64,000 bases of DNA from Chara braunii (lineage: Eukaryota; Streptophyta; Charophyceae; Charales; Characeae), in NCBI GenBank assembly GCA_003427395.1, contig BFEA01000548.1, forward strand, positions 322,614 to 386,613, in the 5' to 3' direction. The position numbers were made by a program, and so were the translations under genes. The notes under the pieces are model-generated. The model did not search any database, was not told the origin of the DNA, and saw nothing but the letters and a program-made list of their open reading frames with translations. Numbering within the stretch: position 1 is the stretch's first letter; every line of letters starts with the position of its first letter. Shown here one piece after another: positions 54,974-64,000 of the stretch.

Positions 54974-55645
54974 ATGTCGAGGTTCACGGATACCGGAGTG
55001 AGGGATCCTTGGAGGGAGAGCCCTGGTGAGCCGTATAGAAGGAACCCTTACTCCATGGCTTACGCGTCGGGCTCCTATGTGTCTCCCTTCTTTGGGCCCC
55101 AGATGTACTCGTTCCCAGCATTGACCGACATCCAAACAATCTTTACAGGGAAAAACGTCTCTGAGTTTCTGGATGATTGGGAAGTTATTGGAATGAGAGG
55201 AGAATGAACTGATCAAGAAATGATTGCAAATTTCCTCCACCATACGACACCAAAGATAAACCGAGAAGTAAGGGACGCCATTCTAGACAATGATCGTTGG
55301 CTGACGTTTAGGGAGAGGGTTACTAGGATTTTCGCTTATGATGAAGTCTCCTACTCGATAGAGGATCTGAAAGAGATGAAAAACGAGGAGGACGAAAGCC
55401 TGGTAGCGTTTGCGAGGAGATACGAGAAGTCCTCGAACCCTTTGGTGGAGGGAGGATTCATAGGGGAACTAGACAGGTGTGGGATATTTCTGGGGTCTCT
55501 ACCACGAGAGAAACGTGAGATGATTGTGAGGGATCTTCCTTCTAAGGGTGTGACGTTTGACCAAGTAAGGGCCTTGACTCATGATACGGAAGGGCAAAGT
55601 GCGAAATCATCCCTCATGCCTTTTATCCGAAGGCGGAGGAAGTAG
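54974..55645 (+). pseudogene. gag capsid part (Element IV)
   Basis: From ATG 54974: a Tyr/Pro/Ser-rich start, IFTGKNVSEFLDDWEVIGMR, TGA 55205-55207 where Element II has Trp (GWTDK against GE*TDQ), WLTFRERVTRIFAYDEVSYS, ESLVAFARRYEK, DRCGIFLGSLPREKREMIV. Secondary structure and motif order match Element II gag (FLDEYELFG, RCHIFLTNF). Near the 3' end the capsid frame runs into TAG 55643-55645, while the acidic continuation lies in another phase from about 55597. Confidence 0.75.
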
Positions 55646-56094
55646 TGATCGACGACGACGATGAAGAGGACGACGACGAGGAAACGTCGGAGGAAGGGAG
55701 CTATAGCGAATATAGCGAGGGTGAGCTGAGTGAAGAAGAAGAGGAGGGAGAAGGAACCGAGTCTGAGTGGGAAGCCTTGCCGGAGGAAGCGGCGCGCACG
55801 GGCACGGAGGCGGAAGACCCGGAAGTGGTGCGTAGGCGCGAAGAAATTGCCACCGAGAAACGCCAGCTGGAGTTCGCCAGCGGAACCAGCCTGCGCATCG
55901 GTAACGATCCGACTAGAGATCCGGAGCCGCCAAGGCCCGAAGATGGAGACCCTGCAGCCGCCACCCCAAGCACCTTGCGACGGAGATGGAGTCGAACCCC
56001 CTCCTCCTCCAGCCCCACCTGTCCCCCAGTTCTCCCACGTACCGATGCGGGCGATAGGCCTTCGACCTCGGACATTGTCCCACCGTCCCCTTGA
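55597..56094 (+). pseudogene. Acidic tail after Element IV gag passing into a GC-rich frame
   Basis: From about 55597 one frame reads IIPHAFYPKAEEVVIDDDDE, then a long D/E/S tract, EWEALPEEAARTG, EVVRRREEIATEKRQLEFAS and DPTRDPEPPRPEDGDPAAAT to TGA 56092. Acidic tracts follow gag in Elements II and III too, so the first third is probably gag IV. From about 55750 codon use changes to C/G-ending codons, which suggests that a different sequence was joined within the acidic low-complexity region. Confidence 0.45.
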
Positions 56095-56571
56095 TTTTCT
56101 CACCCTCGAGCAGATCCGCACCCCCGTCACCTTCCCCCTCCATCCCTTCCTTCCCCATCTCTTCCACGATTTCTACTCTACCCGCCTACTCGCTACCGTT
56201 CACCCCCACGCATCCCTTCAGCCGGCTGCCCCCACATTCTGCTGGCATATCCTCTTGTTCAGCGCTGCATGGGAGCGATGCAACGTGGTAGAAGTTTTAT
56301 GCGTAGCCACGGGGACAATCCCCGCCTGCCGCCACTACGAGTTCTTTCGAGCGGCGCTTCTCCGCACCCTCTCATCCTTCAATCGCGACTACCTCGCTTC
56401 CCTCCCTCGCAGCGGCGATCACTTCCCTCGCTTCCACCGGATCATCCGATATGAGGAGCTTCCGGTGATGGTAGAAGGGATGAATCGTTACCTACCCCCA
56501 CTTCCTCCCCGTCGTCCCCGTGAGATCCCCTCCATGTACCGCCTCTATTGGCCCATTCCAACAAGGAGGTA
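55943..56571 (+). CDS. Unknown open frame, Pro-rich start and aromatic globular part
   Basis: Open from upstream; the first good ATG is at about 55943. The product begins METLQPPPQAPCDGDGV and a polyproline stretch overlapping the previous frame, then a globular-looking part: LDFLTLEQIRTPVTFPLHPF, CWHILLFSAAWERCNVVEVL, CRHYEFFRAALLRTLSSFNR, YEELPVMVEGMNRYLPP, PSMYRLYWPIPTRR, stop TAG 56570. Third codon positions are mostly C or G and there is no stop, unlike the decayed elements around it. The overlap region may hold a frame change joining the upstream acidic frame to this one (near 56080). A possible intron (GT at 56569, pyrimidine tract, AG at 56631) would extend it. Not recognised; host gene fragment or young element. 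Confidence 0.45.
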
Positions 56572-56631
56572 GATCCCGATCGCATAATTATTCCCCCCCC
56601 CCCTTTTTTTCCCTCTTCATCCAATCGACAG

Positions 56632-59600
56632 GGGAGAACGACACGAATCAGTAAGCTTCGCGAAGTTCACGCCAGCGACGATAACGTCAACCTACGCTAT
56701 GATTCGACAGGCAGCGATAAATTGGGGTGCAGAGCACCCGAAGAACCGGCGGACGATGATGGCGTCACCTGGATGACCATCGATGATTCCAGCAGCATGA
56801 GCCAACAAAAGATTGCAATTGAAGTTGGCGTCAACATAGACTCTGGCTGGATTGTTTGTTGATATGCTTGGTTCCTCATGCATCACTCTGTTCTCTCCCT
56901 TTCTCTCTCCTTCTCCGCCATGACATGCAATCAGGAGATCACATAATTTTGGAACCCCCTGCGCGTCACATATGTGACGAACTACTTCCCGAACCCATGC
57001 TATCTTTCGTACCCTTTTTTTGCTTGTATCATACCAACCCCATAAAAACCCCGTTTCGTTTTCTTGATTTCGGGTGCCGCATTTTTGGCCCACATCTTTT
57101 GGAAGCTTTTTCGATTTTCGGGTTCTGCTTTTCCTTTTTGCAATTCGGGAAATACATAGGAAATTACGTGCGCCTTAGCAAGCGCACTCGGAATTGGGTC
57201 CAGCAGTTGGAAATTCTGGGATAAGCGGAACTTCGACGTGTCCTTTTTTGTGTGTGAATGTTCTTGGTCGCGTTGGGGAAAACTCTCGGAATTTTGTGCG
57301 AATACGAATAGGCGTAGGATTTTCTTTTCCTGCGTCACTTTCTCGCGCACGGATATGGTGATTTCAATTTTGAATTGGTTTAGGACAGAGGCAAGTTGTA
57401 ACTGTTTCGGTGCCTTTTTCTCTCTTTTTGTTGATAGCGCCGCGCATGCAAAAACTTCCTTCTCTTTGTCCCCCTCATCGCTCCCTCCCGCGCTCCCTCC
57501 CGCGCTCCCTCCTCTTTCTCTCTCCTCGTAACTGTTTTTCTCTCTCTCCCTCTTCCGCTCTGCTCTTTGCGCGCCCATTTCCTTTTCTTGATCATCTGAA
57601 TCTTGGACCCGTCTTGCGCTACTTCTCGCGTCTTTTCTCTTCTCACCCTCTGAGTCCAGCGCACGACGCCCGGTCGATCCTTCGATAACTCCCGCTCACC
57701 AATCAAGTACGTGGATCAATAGGATCTTCCTATTGCGCGACGAATCTGATTGGTTGAACCTTGAGTTTCGAGGGATCAACATGGCTTCCACAGAGCACTC
57801 TTCTCAAAGTCTTCTCCTCCTGCCTCTCCTCGTACACCTCAGCTTTCCTTTCGTTTTCTCCCCCTTTTGTCTCCCTTGTCGCAACTATAAAATCTGCAAG
57901 CGCGTCCATAAATCTCTCTCTTACGTTCTCGACTCCTAAGCCAGCTTCCGGGAAGTAGTGGCTAGGCAGAGTGTTTGGTGCGAGTCGAAAAGTCCTGTCG
58001 GGCTGACGATAGGCTGGCCGGTTGTGCGCTTGATCGCCACGACGGACTGTGGGATCTGGACGAACCACGTCGAGTTTACGTCGGCGGGGTGACGATCGCA
58101 GTGGTGGGAGTTAGCACGCGACGGCCGGGATCGTCGGTGCGGGCATGAAGACCGATTGATTGGAGTTGAGTGAGTGATTGGCCCGGGGCCATATTGGAAT
58201 TAACGGCAAATGCGCCTTTGTTATTGCGGAACTTGATCTCTGGTGTGAGTGTACGGCGGCAACGCCGAACTTTTCTCTCTCCAGACCTCGTCATCTTCTG
58301 TCTTCATTTTCATCCCTCGGCTCCCTCCCTCTCTCTCTCTCCCTCTTCCTCTTCTCCACTTTTGAATGATGATGCGTCTGAATGATTGTCTCTCTTTTGA
58401 ATGGGAAGGAGTCGGCATGATGTTTTCTATATGAAAGAACATCTTCCAGAACTCTTCCATTAGTTTCCTGGGTAGTCCCCCTATGCAAGAACCCCGTCTT
58501 CTTGTCTTGTGAATGGTGAATGGGTGTGTATTGTTCAAGCGATCCATCTCTTCCTGTGCATATCTCATTTCCGCACCTTCCACAGTGAATGTATGTATGG
58601 AGATGTGTGACTTTTTGCGTTGATTAGACGATTGTCGTCGGGATTTTGTTCGAGAATGCAAGAGTGTTTAGATCTGTAATTTTGAATGCACTGCGCATGC
58701 CATTTGCGTTATGCTGCACGACATCAGCAGCCGAGCCACATGGCGACCTCGAAAAACAAAGCGCCAGGGATCAACGTCGTGATTGGCTCACTAAACCTGA
58801 GTCGCGGGTCAATCGTTTAGTAACATGCATGATCAAGCTGATAAGTACTTTCTTTCTCTCCCTCTCATGCCGAAAAGGATTGATTGAGGATTGCACGAGT
58901 GTTTTCCTTTCTTGATGACGTCACGAGATTTTTGCAATTGATTGACATGTGGACTGACAAGCACCCGTCGATCGGGCGCCAACCTCCCGTATCTCCCGTC
59001 TCAACACGACCTTTTCCCTACAACGAGGAAAGGACACGTGTATGCGAGTGGGACGTACGAGAAGTTGTCGCACAAATTGGCGGATGATATTACTTCCCTC
59101 CGGCAAACCGTTGTTCAGGGTTTGTAGAGGCTGGGTTTGTCATTATCGATACGCACTTTCCACCTTACTCGATATTGTTGCCATTCAACGAGTTGATCGT
59201 CATCCCGTGGACGGCAGTAGAACCCCACTAGTCGCGCACTCTATGCACCGAATGCCAACGCTTTGAGCGCTACGAATCCAGAGGTTTCCACTACTGTGTG
59301 CGGAGTGAGGACGAACATAGAGAAAGAGCCACCCGACTGAGACCATCTACGTTAGACTCAGAACTGACCAGCGAGCGACGACGGGATTTGATACAAAAAC
59401 GAGACACACGAAGCGTGCCAAAGCCCTTCCGCTCTAAGCGACGGGTCGTAGCACAGTGGGAAGCTCGGCAATACTTTTTGGATTGAATTTGGATTTTTCT
59501 CTTTTCGCGCCGTACCCGCGCGCGCGTTCCGCGACGCACGAAAGCAACCGACGTGCTTCATCGGACCAACACGGGGGATTTCAGTTCCGTCTGTATCCCC

Positions 59601-59705
59601 ACACTCAATTTTCAAAAATCCTTGGCACACCCCATCTTGCTGTTCTTCTGGGCCCCTTTCCGCATATCTAGCACTCCGAACGAAAGACAGCACAGGGCGT
59701 GAGGT
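56632..59705 (+). other. Region upstream of Element V, probably including its 5' LTR
   Basis: No gene recognised. 56632-56862 is open in two plus frames and on the minus strand, without means to choose. 57000-57600 is C/T-rich and gives long minus-strand purine-codon frames that look compositional. 57886-57893 is TATAAAAT. The end near 59693 (GACAGCACA) could be the LTR end before the PBS at 59706. The beginning of the LTR is unknown. Confidence 0.4.
57886..57893 (+). promoter_or_regulatory. TATA-like box upstream of Element V
   Basis: TATAAAAT in GCAACTATAAAATCTGCAAG, 1.8 kb before the PBS of Element V. If it is the LTR promoter, the transcript leader would be long. Weak. Confidence 0.25.
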
Positions 59706-59717
59706 TGGTATCGGAGC
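59706..59717 (+). promoter_or_regulatory. Primer-binding site, initiator tRNA-Met type (Element V)
   Basis: TGGTATCGGAGC differs at one base from TGGTATCAGAGC, the usual PBS of many plant Ty3/gypsy and Ty1/copia elements. Gag begins 83 bases downstream. Confidence 0.7.
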
Positions 59718-59799
59718 CGACACGTGTCGGTTCTGATGATAGTAAGTCGAACTGGCGAGAGGTAGGAGAAGCCCTCAAGAAGCTCGTCGAGATTGCCCA

Positions 59800-60870
59800 G
59801 TGACCAGGTCTCGATCTGGTGCGGTTGCACCTGCCATGCCAATGGCAGAGGGTACTAGAGTAATCGTTAGCATTCCTGCCCCTTTCCCCTTCTTCCCCAA
59901 CCATACCCATCCTGAGGCTTGGTTGGAAGCCGTCGAAGCTCAAGGCTACAGCGCGGGCGATCTTCCCCGCGTTCTTACCTTGCTTCTCCGCAATACGTCA
60001 CATGACTGGTTTAGAAAGCATACGTGGGTAGATTGGAATACTTTCAAACAAGCCTTCTTGGCTCGATTCGATACGGTCAGTCAAGATGCCGCCTGGTACG
60101 TGCTCAAACTCGGCCACAAGGACCAGGGGAATTGTTGCCCGATTTCGTGGATCGATTTCAAACCACGTTGGACAAATCTGGGCGAGACGAGAAGTCCGCT
60201 CGAGATCTGTTCATCGATCACTTACGAAGTCCGACGTTGAAAGGGAAATTGCAAAAAAAGGTCCCGCCGAAGACACACCAGTTATCGGTTATCATCGCTA
60301 AAGCGTTGGAACTGGACCTGGCTGATACAAAAAAATATATCAGTCAGGGAGACGAGGATATTACAGATACCATACGGGATGTTGCGGCTAAAAGGCAATC
60401 GTGGTTGCGAGCGGTAGAACGGTTCTATCCCCGCCCCGACCATGACCTTCCCGACGGGATCGTTTCCGATATCCCGCCTGCTTCGTCTTCCTCTGCCCCG
60501 GTGAATCAACCGATCGCGGCAGTTCAAAGCGGAATCTCACCCAAACTCTCCTCGCCGGCCGTAACCAACTTACATCTTGCCCAAATGATCCATACGGCCA
60601 CTACCAAGCAGTCCGAATGGATGAGCAACTTGATCCAAATGCAGGCCGCTCATATGGAGCGGATGGAACACATAATGAGCAGGCTAATTAAGCCTAACCC
60701 GGGCCCTGCTCGGCCTGCTCCCGTGTCATTTTCACTCTTGCCTGCCCCGCCTGCACCAGGGTACGCGCCTCAGTTCCCTCACCCAGCTAATCCAGCAGGA
60801 AAGATCGAGTGTTTTAACTGCAAACAGCCCGGACATTTCGCCTGAGACTGCCCGCAGCCAAAGCGTAGTC
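59800..60870 (+). pseudogene. gag with CCHC zinc knuckle (Element V)
   Basis: Start at ATG 59800. VIVSIPAPFPFFPNHTHPEA, DWFRKHTWVDWNTFKQAFLA (the conserved capsid helix with W..F...F..RF) and then a one-base frame change in the GGGG at 60126-60129. The second frame goes on LLPDFVDRFQTTLDKSG, ARDLFIDHLRSPTLKGKLQK, a Ser/Pro linker, MQAAHMERMEHIMSRL and the knuckle CFNCKQPGHFA*DC (60810-60851), in which a TGA at 60843-60845 stands where arginine is usual. A further frame change near 60866 leads to the protease frame. It would form the particle shell and package RNA. Confidence 0.88.
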
Positions 60871-60892
60871 GGCCCCACCTGCGGCGGCCCCT

Positions 60893-62206
60893 GTGGCCCT
60901 AAATCAAGGACGAGTGGCCACATTAATGGATACGGCACAAGGAGGAGAGCTCGTGGCATATACCCCAGAACAGCCCTCCCCCTTGATGACAACGACGTCA
61001 ACATCAGGAGCTTCTTCCTCTGACGTTGCTGACGTGGTCGATCCACTTGAGTATCTTCATCTCGCAGGCATGATCGGAGCGATCCGATCAGCCCCGGATG
61101 ATCTCGAATGGGTCGATCGCGAATCCAATCCTGGTCCGCAGTATCGGACGGGGGACATTGATGTATTGAAAACGCTCAAGCAACTAGATATCCTCGTTCC
61201 TATCCCAGTAGGACATTTGCTCACCATATCCGAAGCTGCGAATGATAAACTCTTGCGACATTGTCAGAAAAATCAAAAGCGCTTCGCGTACCAGCGTATA
61301 CAGCGAATGTTAAAAAAGAAGGAAGGAGGCGAGGAAGTTGCACCCCCCGAGCCTGACACGAGGGAACCTGAACCTGAACCAGAAGCTGCGTGTATAGCAG
61401 CGATCTCTTTAGCAGAAAAGGATCACTTCGTACGAGCTCGGCCGGTACTGTGGAAAAGCGCGGAATGTGACTGTGAAGTTTGGGGCAAGCCGTTTAACGC
61501 CCTTATCGACACAGGGTCTTCAGCAGTGGCCATATCATTAGATACTGTCAAAACGACGGGACGACTCGGATCCATTCTTCCTCAATCTGGCAAAGACAAT
61601 CATGTCTCCGCCGACGAGGAAGCAGTGAACATCGTGGGCATTATTGAGAATGTGGTTGTACAAGTCGGACAAGTACACGTCCTCATTAACGCGCTCGTGA
61701 TAGATGTGCGTTCCTATTCTGTGTTGTTGGGACTACCTTGGGCGATGGCGGTGGGCGCACGTCTGCATTTCGATTCGAAACAACTGGTGCTCACGCAAAC
61801 TGGGGGAAAGCCTCAAACTGTTCCCTTGCGAATTTTCACCCGAACGGTAAAACGAATCCATAACTCGGCTCAAATAGGGATGATTCGATATATTGATCCC
61901 GAGGAGTGTTCTTCTTCAGACATCGATAGTGGAATCGGGGAACAGGAATACGAAGAAGAGTTGCCTAGCGAAGATGAATGGAAGCACCTGGTCGAACTTT
62001 TCGAACACGAAATTCCCGAAGAATTTCAGGTGTGCCCCGACACTGCCCGAAGCTTTCACGTGGATTCAGGAGACAGCGCGCTTGCTCCTCCGATAACCCA
62101 AGTCAGTCCTTCAGTCCTTCTCGGGGAACCCATCTTACAAGTATCTGACCTGGCCGATGATTTGGAACCCCCTTGCACCTTGTACGAAGGAGCCCTCTCC
62201 TTATGA
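60893..62206 (+). pseudogene. Aspartic protease region of pol (Element V)
   Basis: 437 codons open. After a linker (DVLKTLKQLDILVPIP, acidic EPEPEPEAA) comes the protease: CEVWGKPFNALIDTGSSAVA with the catalytic DTG at 61508-61516, VVVQVGQVHVLINALVID and SVLLGLPWAMAVGARL (the ILG-like hallmark). A glutamate-rich spacer follows. TGA 62204 interrupts; the same frame resumes into RT. The catalytic site is intact, and the length and order fit gag-pol processing protease of Ty3/gypsy elements. Confidence 0.88.
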
Positions 62207-63655
62207 ACACGCTATCAGCAAACGGAACAGTATTTGGATGTTTCCGTTTTTCCGCCCAGATCGTTACTAACGATAGGAGCAACCATCGCCTTGATTAAAC
62301 AAGAAGCGGAAGCACCGGTAGGTGATGTACCTGATCTGATGTAAGAAATGACGGATCTAACGGGGCTAACTGTGGAACCGACCTCGATTGGTTTAGAGAC
62401 TAATGCTGAAACTAAAGAAACTGAGATGATCAGCCCCGCTGAATCCCAGATGATAGCAACTGTCTTTTCTGTTTGCACCAGTAGTTCCGTTTTTTCTAGT
62501 GTCCATGATCGGCGGGAACGGCCGGTTGATTGGGTCGACATGCCCCTTAAGATTTCCGGGGAATCAACAATCACCCTACCAGGTCACGTTCCCGCGGAAC
62601 TTCGGAAATCGTTAATCTGTGTATTAAATGGCTAGGATGAAGTATTGAGCATACAAGATAATGACATCGGTTTAACTAACGTGATCCAGCATGTCATTCT
62701 CACGGGAGACCATCCACCCATTAGTTGCGCTCCTTACCGATACTCGCCAGCTCAATGAGCGGCCGCTTTTCAATGGATTAAAGAGTTTGAAGCTAATTGA
62801 TGGATCGAACCCGCAATAGGTCCATGGTCTTTTCCCGTAGTAATTGTGCCTAAAACAGCCGGAGGGATTCGCATTTGCATTGATTATCAAAATTTGAACG
62901 ATATCATGATCAAAGATGTGTACCCCCTCCCCCGGATTGATGAGTTGTTGGATGCAATTGGGAGTGCTCGCTTTTTCAGTAAGTTTGATGTTCGCCATGG
63001 GTTCCATCATCTTCTTGTTTGAGAAGAAGATCGTCTGAAAACGGCGTTTGTGCTTTTTGAGGGAACATGGCAGTGGATTCGATGTCCGATGGGTATCTGC
63101 AACGCCCCCACGACCTTTTAGCGAGCCATGAATATGGCTTTTCAGAATTCCGTACAGAAAACTCGTTTGGCGCAGAGCATCATCAACAACTGCATGATTG
63201 TGTACGTGGACGACATTCTGGTGTATTCGAGTTCCTACGAGGGACACGTACAACACATCGCATGGGCGCTGCATGCGTTACGAGATGCGGGCTTCAAAGT
63301 GGCGCTTGAGAAGTGTCAGTTTTTCCTTACCACCATTTCCTTCTTAGGACACGTGGTGACAGACCAGGAACTCCAACCGGAGCCGCAGAAGGTGGCCGCT
63401 GTCAGGGATGCGCCGGTGCCTACGACTATCACGCAAGTTCGCGCCATTTTGGGCCTGGCCTCGTACTACCGAAGATTTATCAAGGGCTTCGCGGCGATTG
63501 CGGGACCCCTCACAAATCTGCTGCGCAAAGATCAGCCGTTGATCTGGACGCCGGAGTGTGATCAATCATTTTCAAAACTCAAGGCCGCTCTCATTTCGGC
63601 TCCAGTCCTTATAAGACCGGATCCCGAAAAACCTTTTGTTCTCATCACTGACTGA
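62207..63655 (+). pseudogene. Reverse transcriptase (Element V)
   Basis: In the same frame as the protease. PLKISGESTITLPGHVPAEL and HPPISCAPYRYSPAQ precede the fingers (PWSFPVVIVPKTAGGIRICI, DYQNLND at about 62882). Palm: FFSKFDVRHGFHHLLV, CPMGICNAPTTF, the active site YVDD at 63203-63214 (VYVDDILVYSSSYEGHVQHI). Thumb/connection: FKVALEKCQFFLTTISFLGH, ILGLASYYRRFIKGFA. Stops at 62342 (TAA), 62633 (TAG), 62756, 62801, 63018 (TGA), 63119 (TAG) and 63654 (TGA), most explicable by C-to-T or G-to-A changes. All catalytic aspartates are present. Confidence 0.92.
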
Positions 63656-63911
63656 CAGCTAGAGGCAATTTCGGCGATCCTTGCCCAGGTGGGACCAAGT
63701 GGACTCGAGAGTGTGGTGGAGTATGCGACCAAATCGGTGTCCGCCAGCAAGCGCAATTACGCCGCTCCGACCGAAGAATGTTCCGCGACTCTCTGGGGAA
63801 TCAGTCACTTTCGCGCTTACCTGTACAGGCGAAAGTTCACCTTGGTAACTGATCATAGCCCCTGTTGGCTCTGAAGAAATCGAAGGATTACTCGGGCATG
63901 ATCGGACGATG

Positions 63912-63914
<3 letters not shown>
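63656..63914 (+). pseudogene. RNase H (Element V), cut by the AT repeat
   Basis: After TGA 63654 (in the position of the Trp of TDW/TDA) the frame reads QLEAISAILAQVGPSGLESV, SVSASKRNYAAPTEECSATL (second catalytic glutamate) and FRAYLYRRKFTLVTDHSPCW (third aspartate). A one-base change near 63870 moves the C-terminal LKKSKDYSGMIGRWA into another phase. Integrase is not in the window. Confidence 0.85.

Positions 63915-64000
<86 letters not shown>
63915..64000. repeat. (AT)n microsatellite at the window end
   Basis: AT repeat with two G interruptions, continuing beyond the window and interrupting Element V right after RNase H. Confidence 0.95.

Larger units (their letters stand above)
47181..55645 (+). 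mobile_element. Element IV: Ty3/gypsy-like element with a long pre-gag accessory region
   Basis: PBS, then about 5.7 kb (excluding an inserted foldback element) of almost continuous coding remnants and gag. Module order X, X, X, Y, Y, Y, gag repeats the order in Element II although sequences have diverged strongly. No pol follows gag; at about 55.7 kb base composition turns GC-rich and another sequence begins, so the element is truncated there. Confidence 0.7.
59706..64000 (+). mobile_element. Element V: Ty3/gypsy retrotransposon of another lineage, 3' end outside window
   Basis: PBS, gag with CCHC knuckle, aspartic protease, RT and RNase H in canonical order. It differs from Elements I-IV in PBS, gag and RT motifs (YVDDILVYS rather than YIDDNPVKGP). 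Pol runs in one frame from 60893 to the RNase H end with only point stops, so it is younger than the others. It is cut by the window end in an (AT)n run. Confidence 0.85.

Noticed and set aside
56692-57093. Minus-strand frame of 133 codons opposite 56632-56862
   Set aside because: Plus frames over the same stretch look equally plausible; no motif decides the strand.
57000-57578. Minus-strand frame of 192 codons
   Set aside because: It lies over a C/T-rich tract, so the product is low-complexity R/E/K; no motif, and the plus strand is open as well.

Overview
The window reads as repeat-dense nuclear DNA of a green plant lineage (Viridiplantae). The sequence evidence is three LTR-element primer-binding sites complementary to the 3' end of plant tRNA-Asp (42641-42658 exact; 23193-23210 one mismatch; 47181-47198 two mismatches) and one close to the complement of plant initiator tRNA-Met (59706-59717). 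A charophyte with a large genome, such as Chara, would fit, but that is inference. No intact host gene and no rRNA or tRNA gene was recognised. Almost everything supportable is decayed Ty3/gypsy LTR retrotransposon plus tandem repeats and one foldback-type DNA insertion.

Layout. 1-13397: Element I, truncated by the window edge, with reverse transcriptase (RT), RNase H and integrase remnants, a conserved 3' tail and a long 3' LTR (LTR A, at least 6.2 kb). 13398-16890: spacer with an array of tiny hairpins (15283-15600). 16890-32236: Element II of the same family, with 5' LTR (LTR B), tRNA-Asp PBS, pre-gag accessory modules, gag with zinc knuckle, protease, RT, RNase H, integrase and 3' tail. 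32237-42638: mostly non-coding, with a 63-bp coding-phase minisatellite (33610-34490), a 65-bp tandem array of about 24 units (38751-40288) and several hairpins, ending in what appears to be the LTR end of Element III. 42641-44330: PBS and decayed gag of Element III. 45285-46690: GC-rich 43-bp and 29-bp tandem arrays. 47181-55645: Element IV, with PBS, a long pre-gag coding region interrupted by a 2.1-kb foldback element (49362-51442), accessory modules and gag. 55597-56572: acidic gag tail followed by a long open frame of unknown identity. 59706-64000: Element V, a canonical Ty3/gypsy element of a different lineage, with gag, protease, RT and RNase H, cut by the window end in an AT repeat.

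The most unusual content is the pre-gag region of Elements II and IV. Both carry, in the same order, several copies of one module (called X here; signature FPY...YD-[VIT]-[RK]-IY-[LV]-P, then a W..A helix, then S-P-[VI]-P) followed by a second module (called Y), then gag. X and Y-like modules also occur inside LTR A and LTR B. In Element IV three successive open frames overlap by the same 8-nt stop/start arrangement. I do not recognise X or Y as any described family. Frames are broken mainly by TGA and TAG codons that look like C-to-T (or G-to-A) changes of CGA, CAG and TGG, as expected of heavily methylated old transposons.
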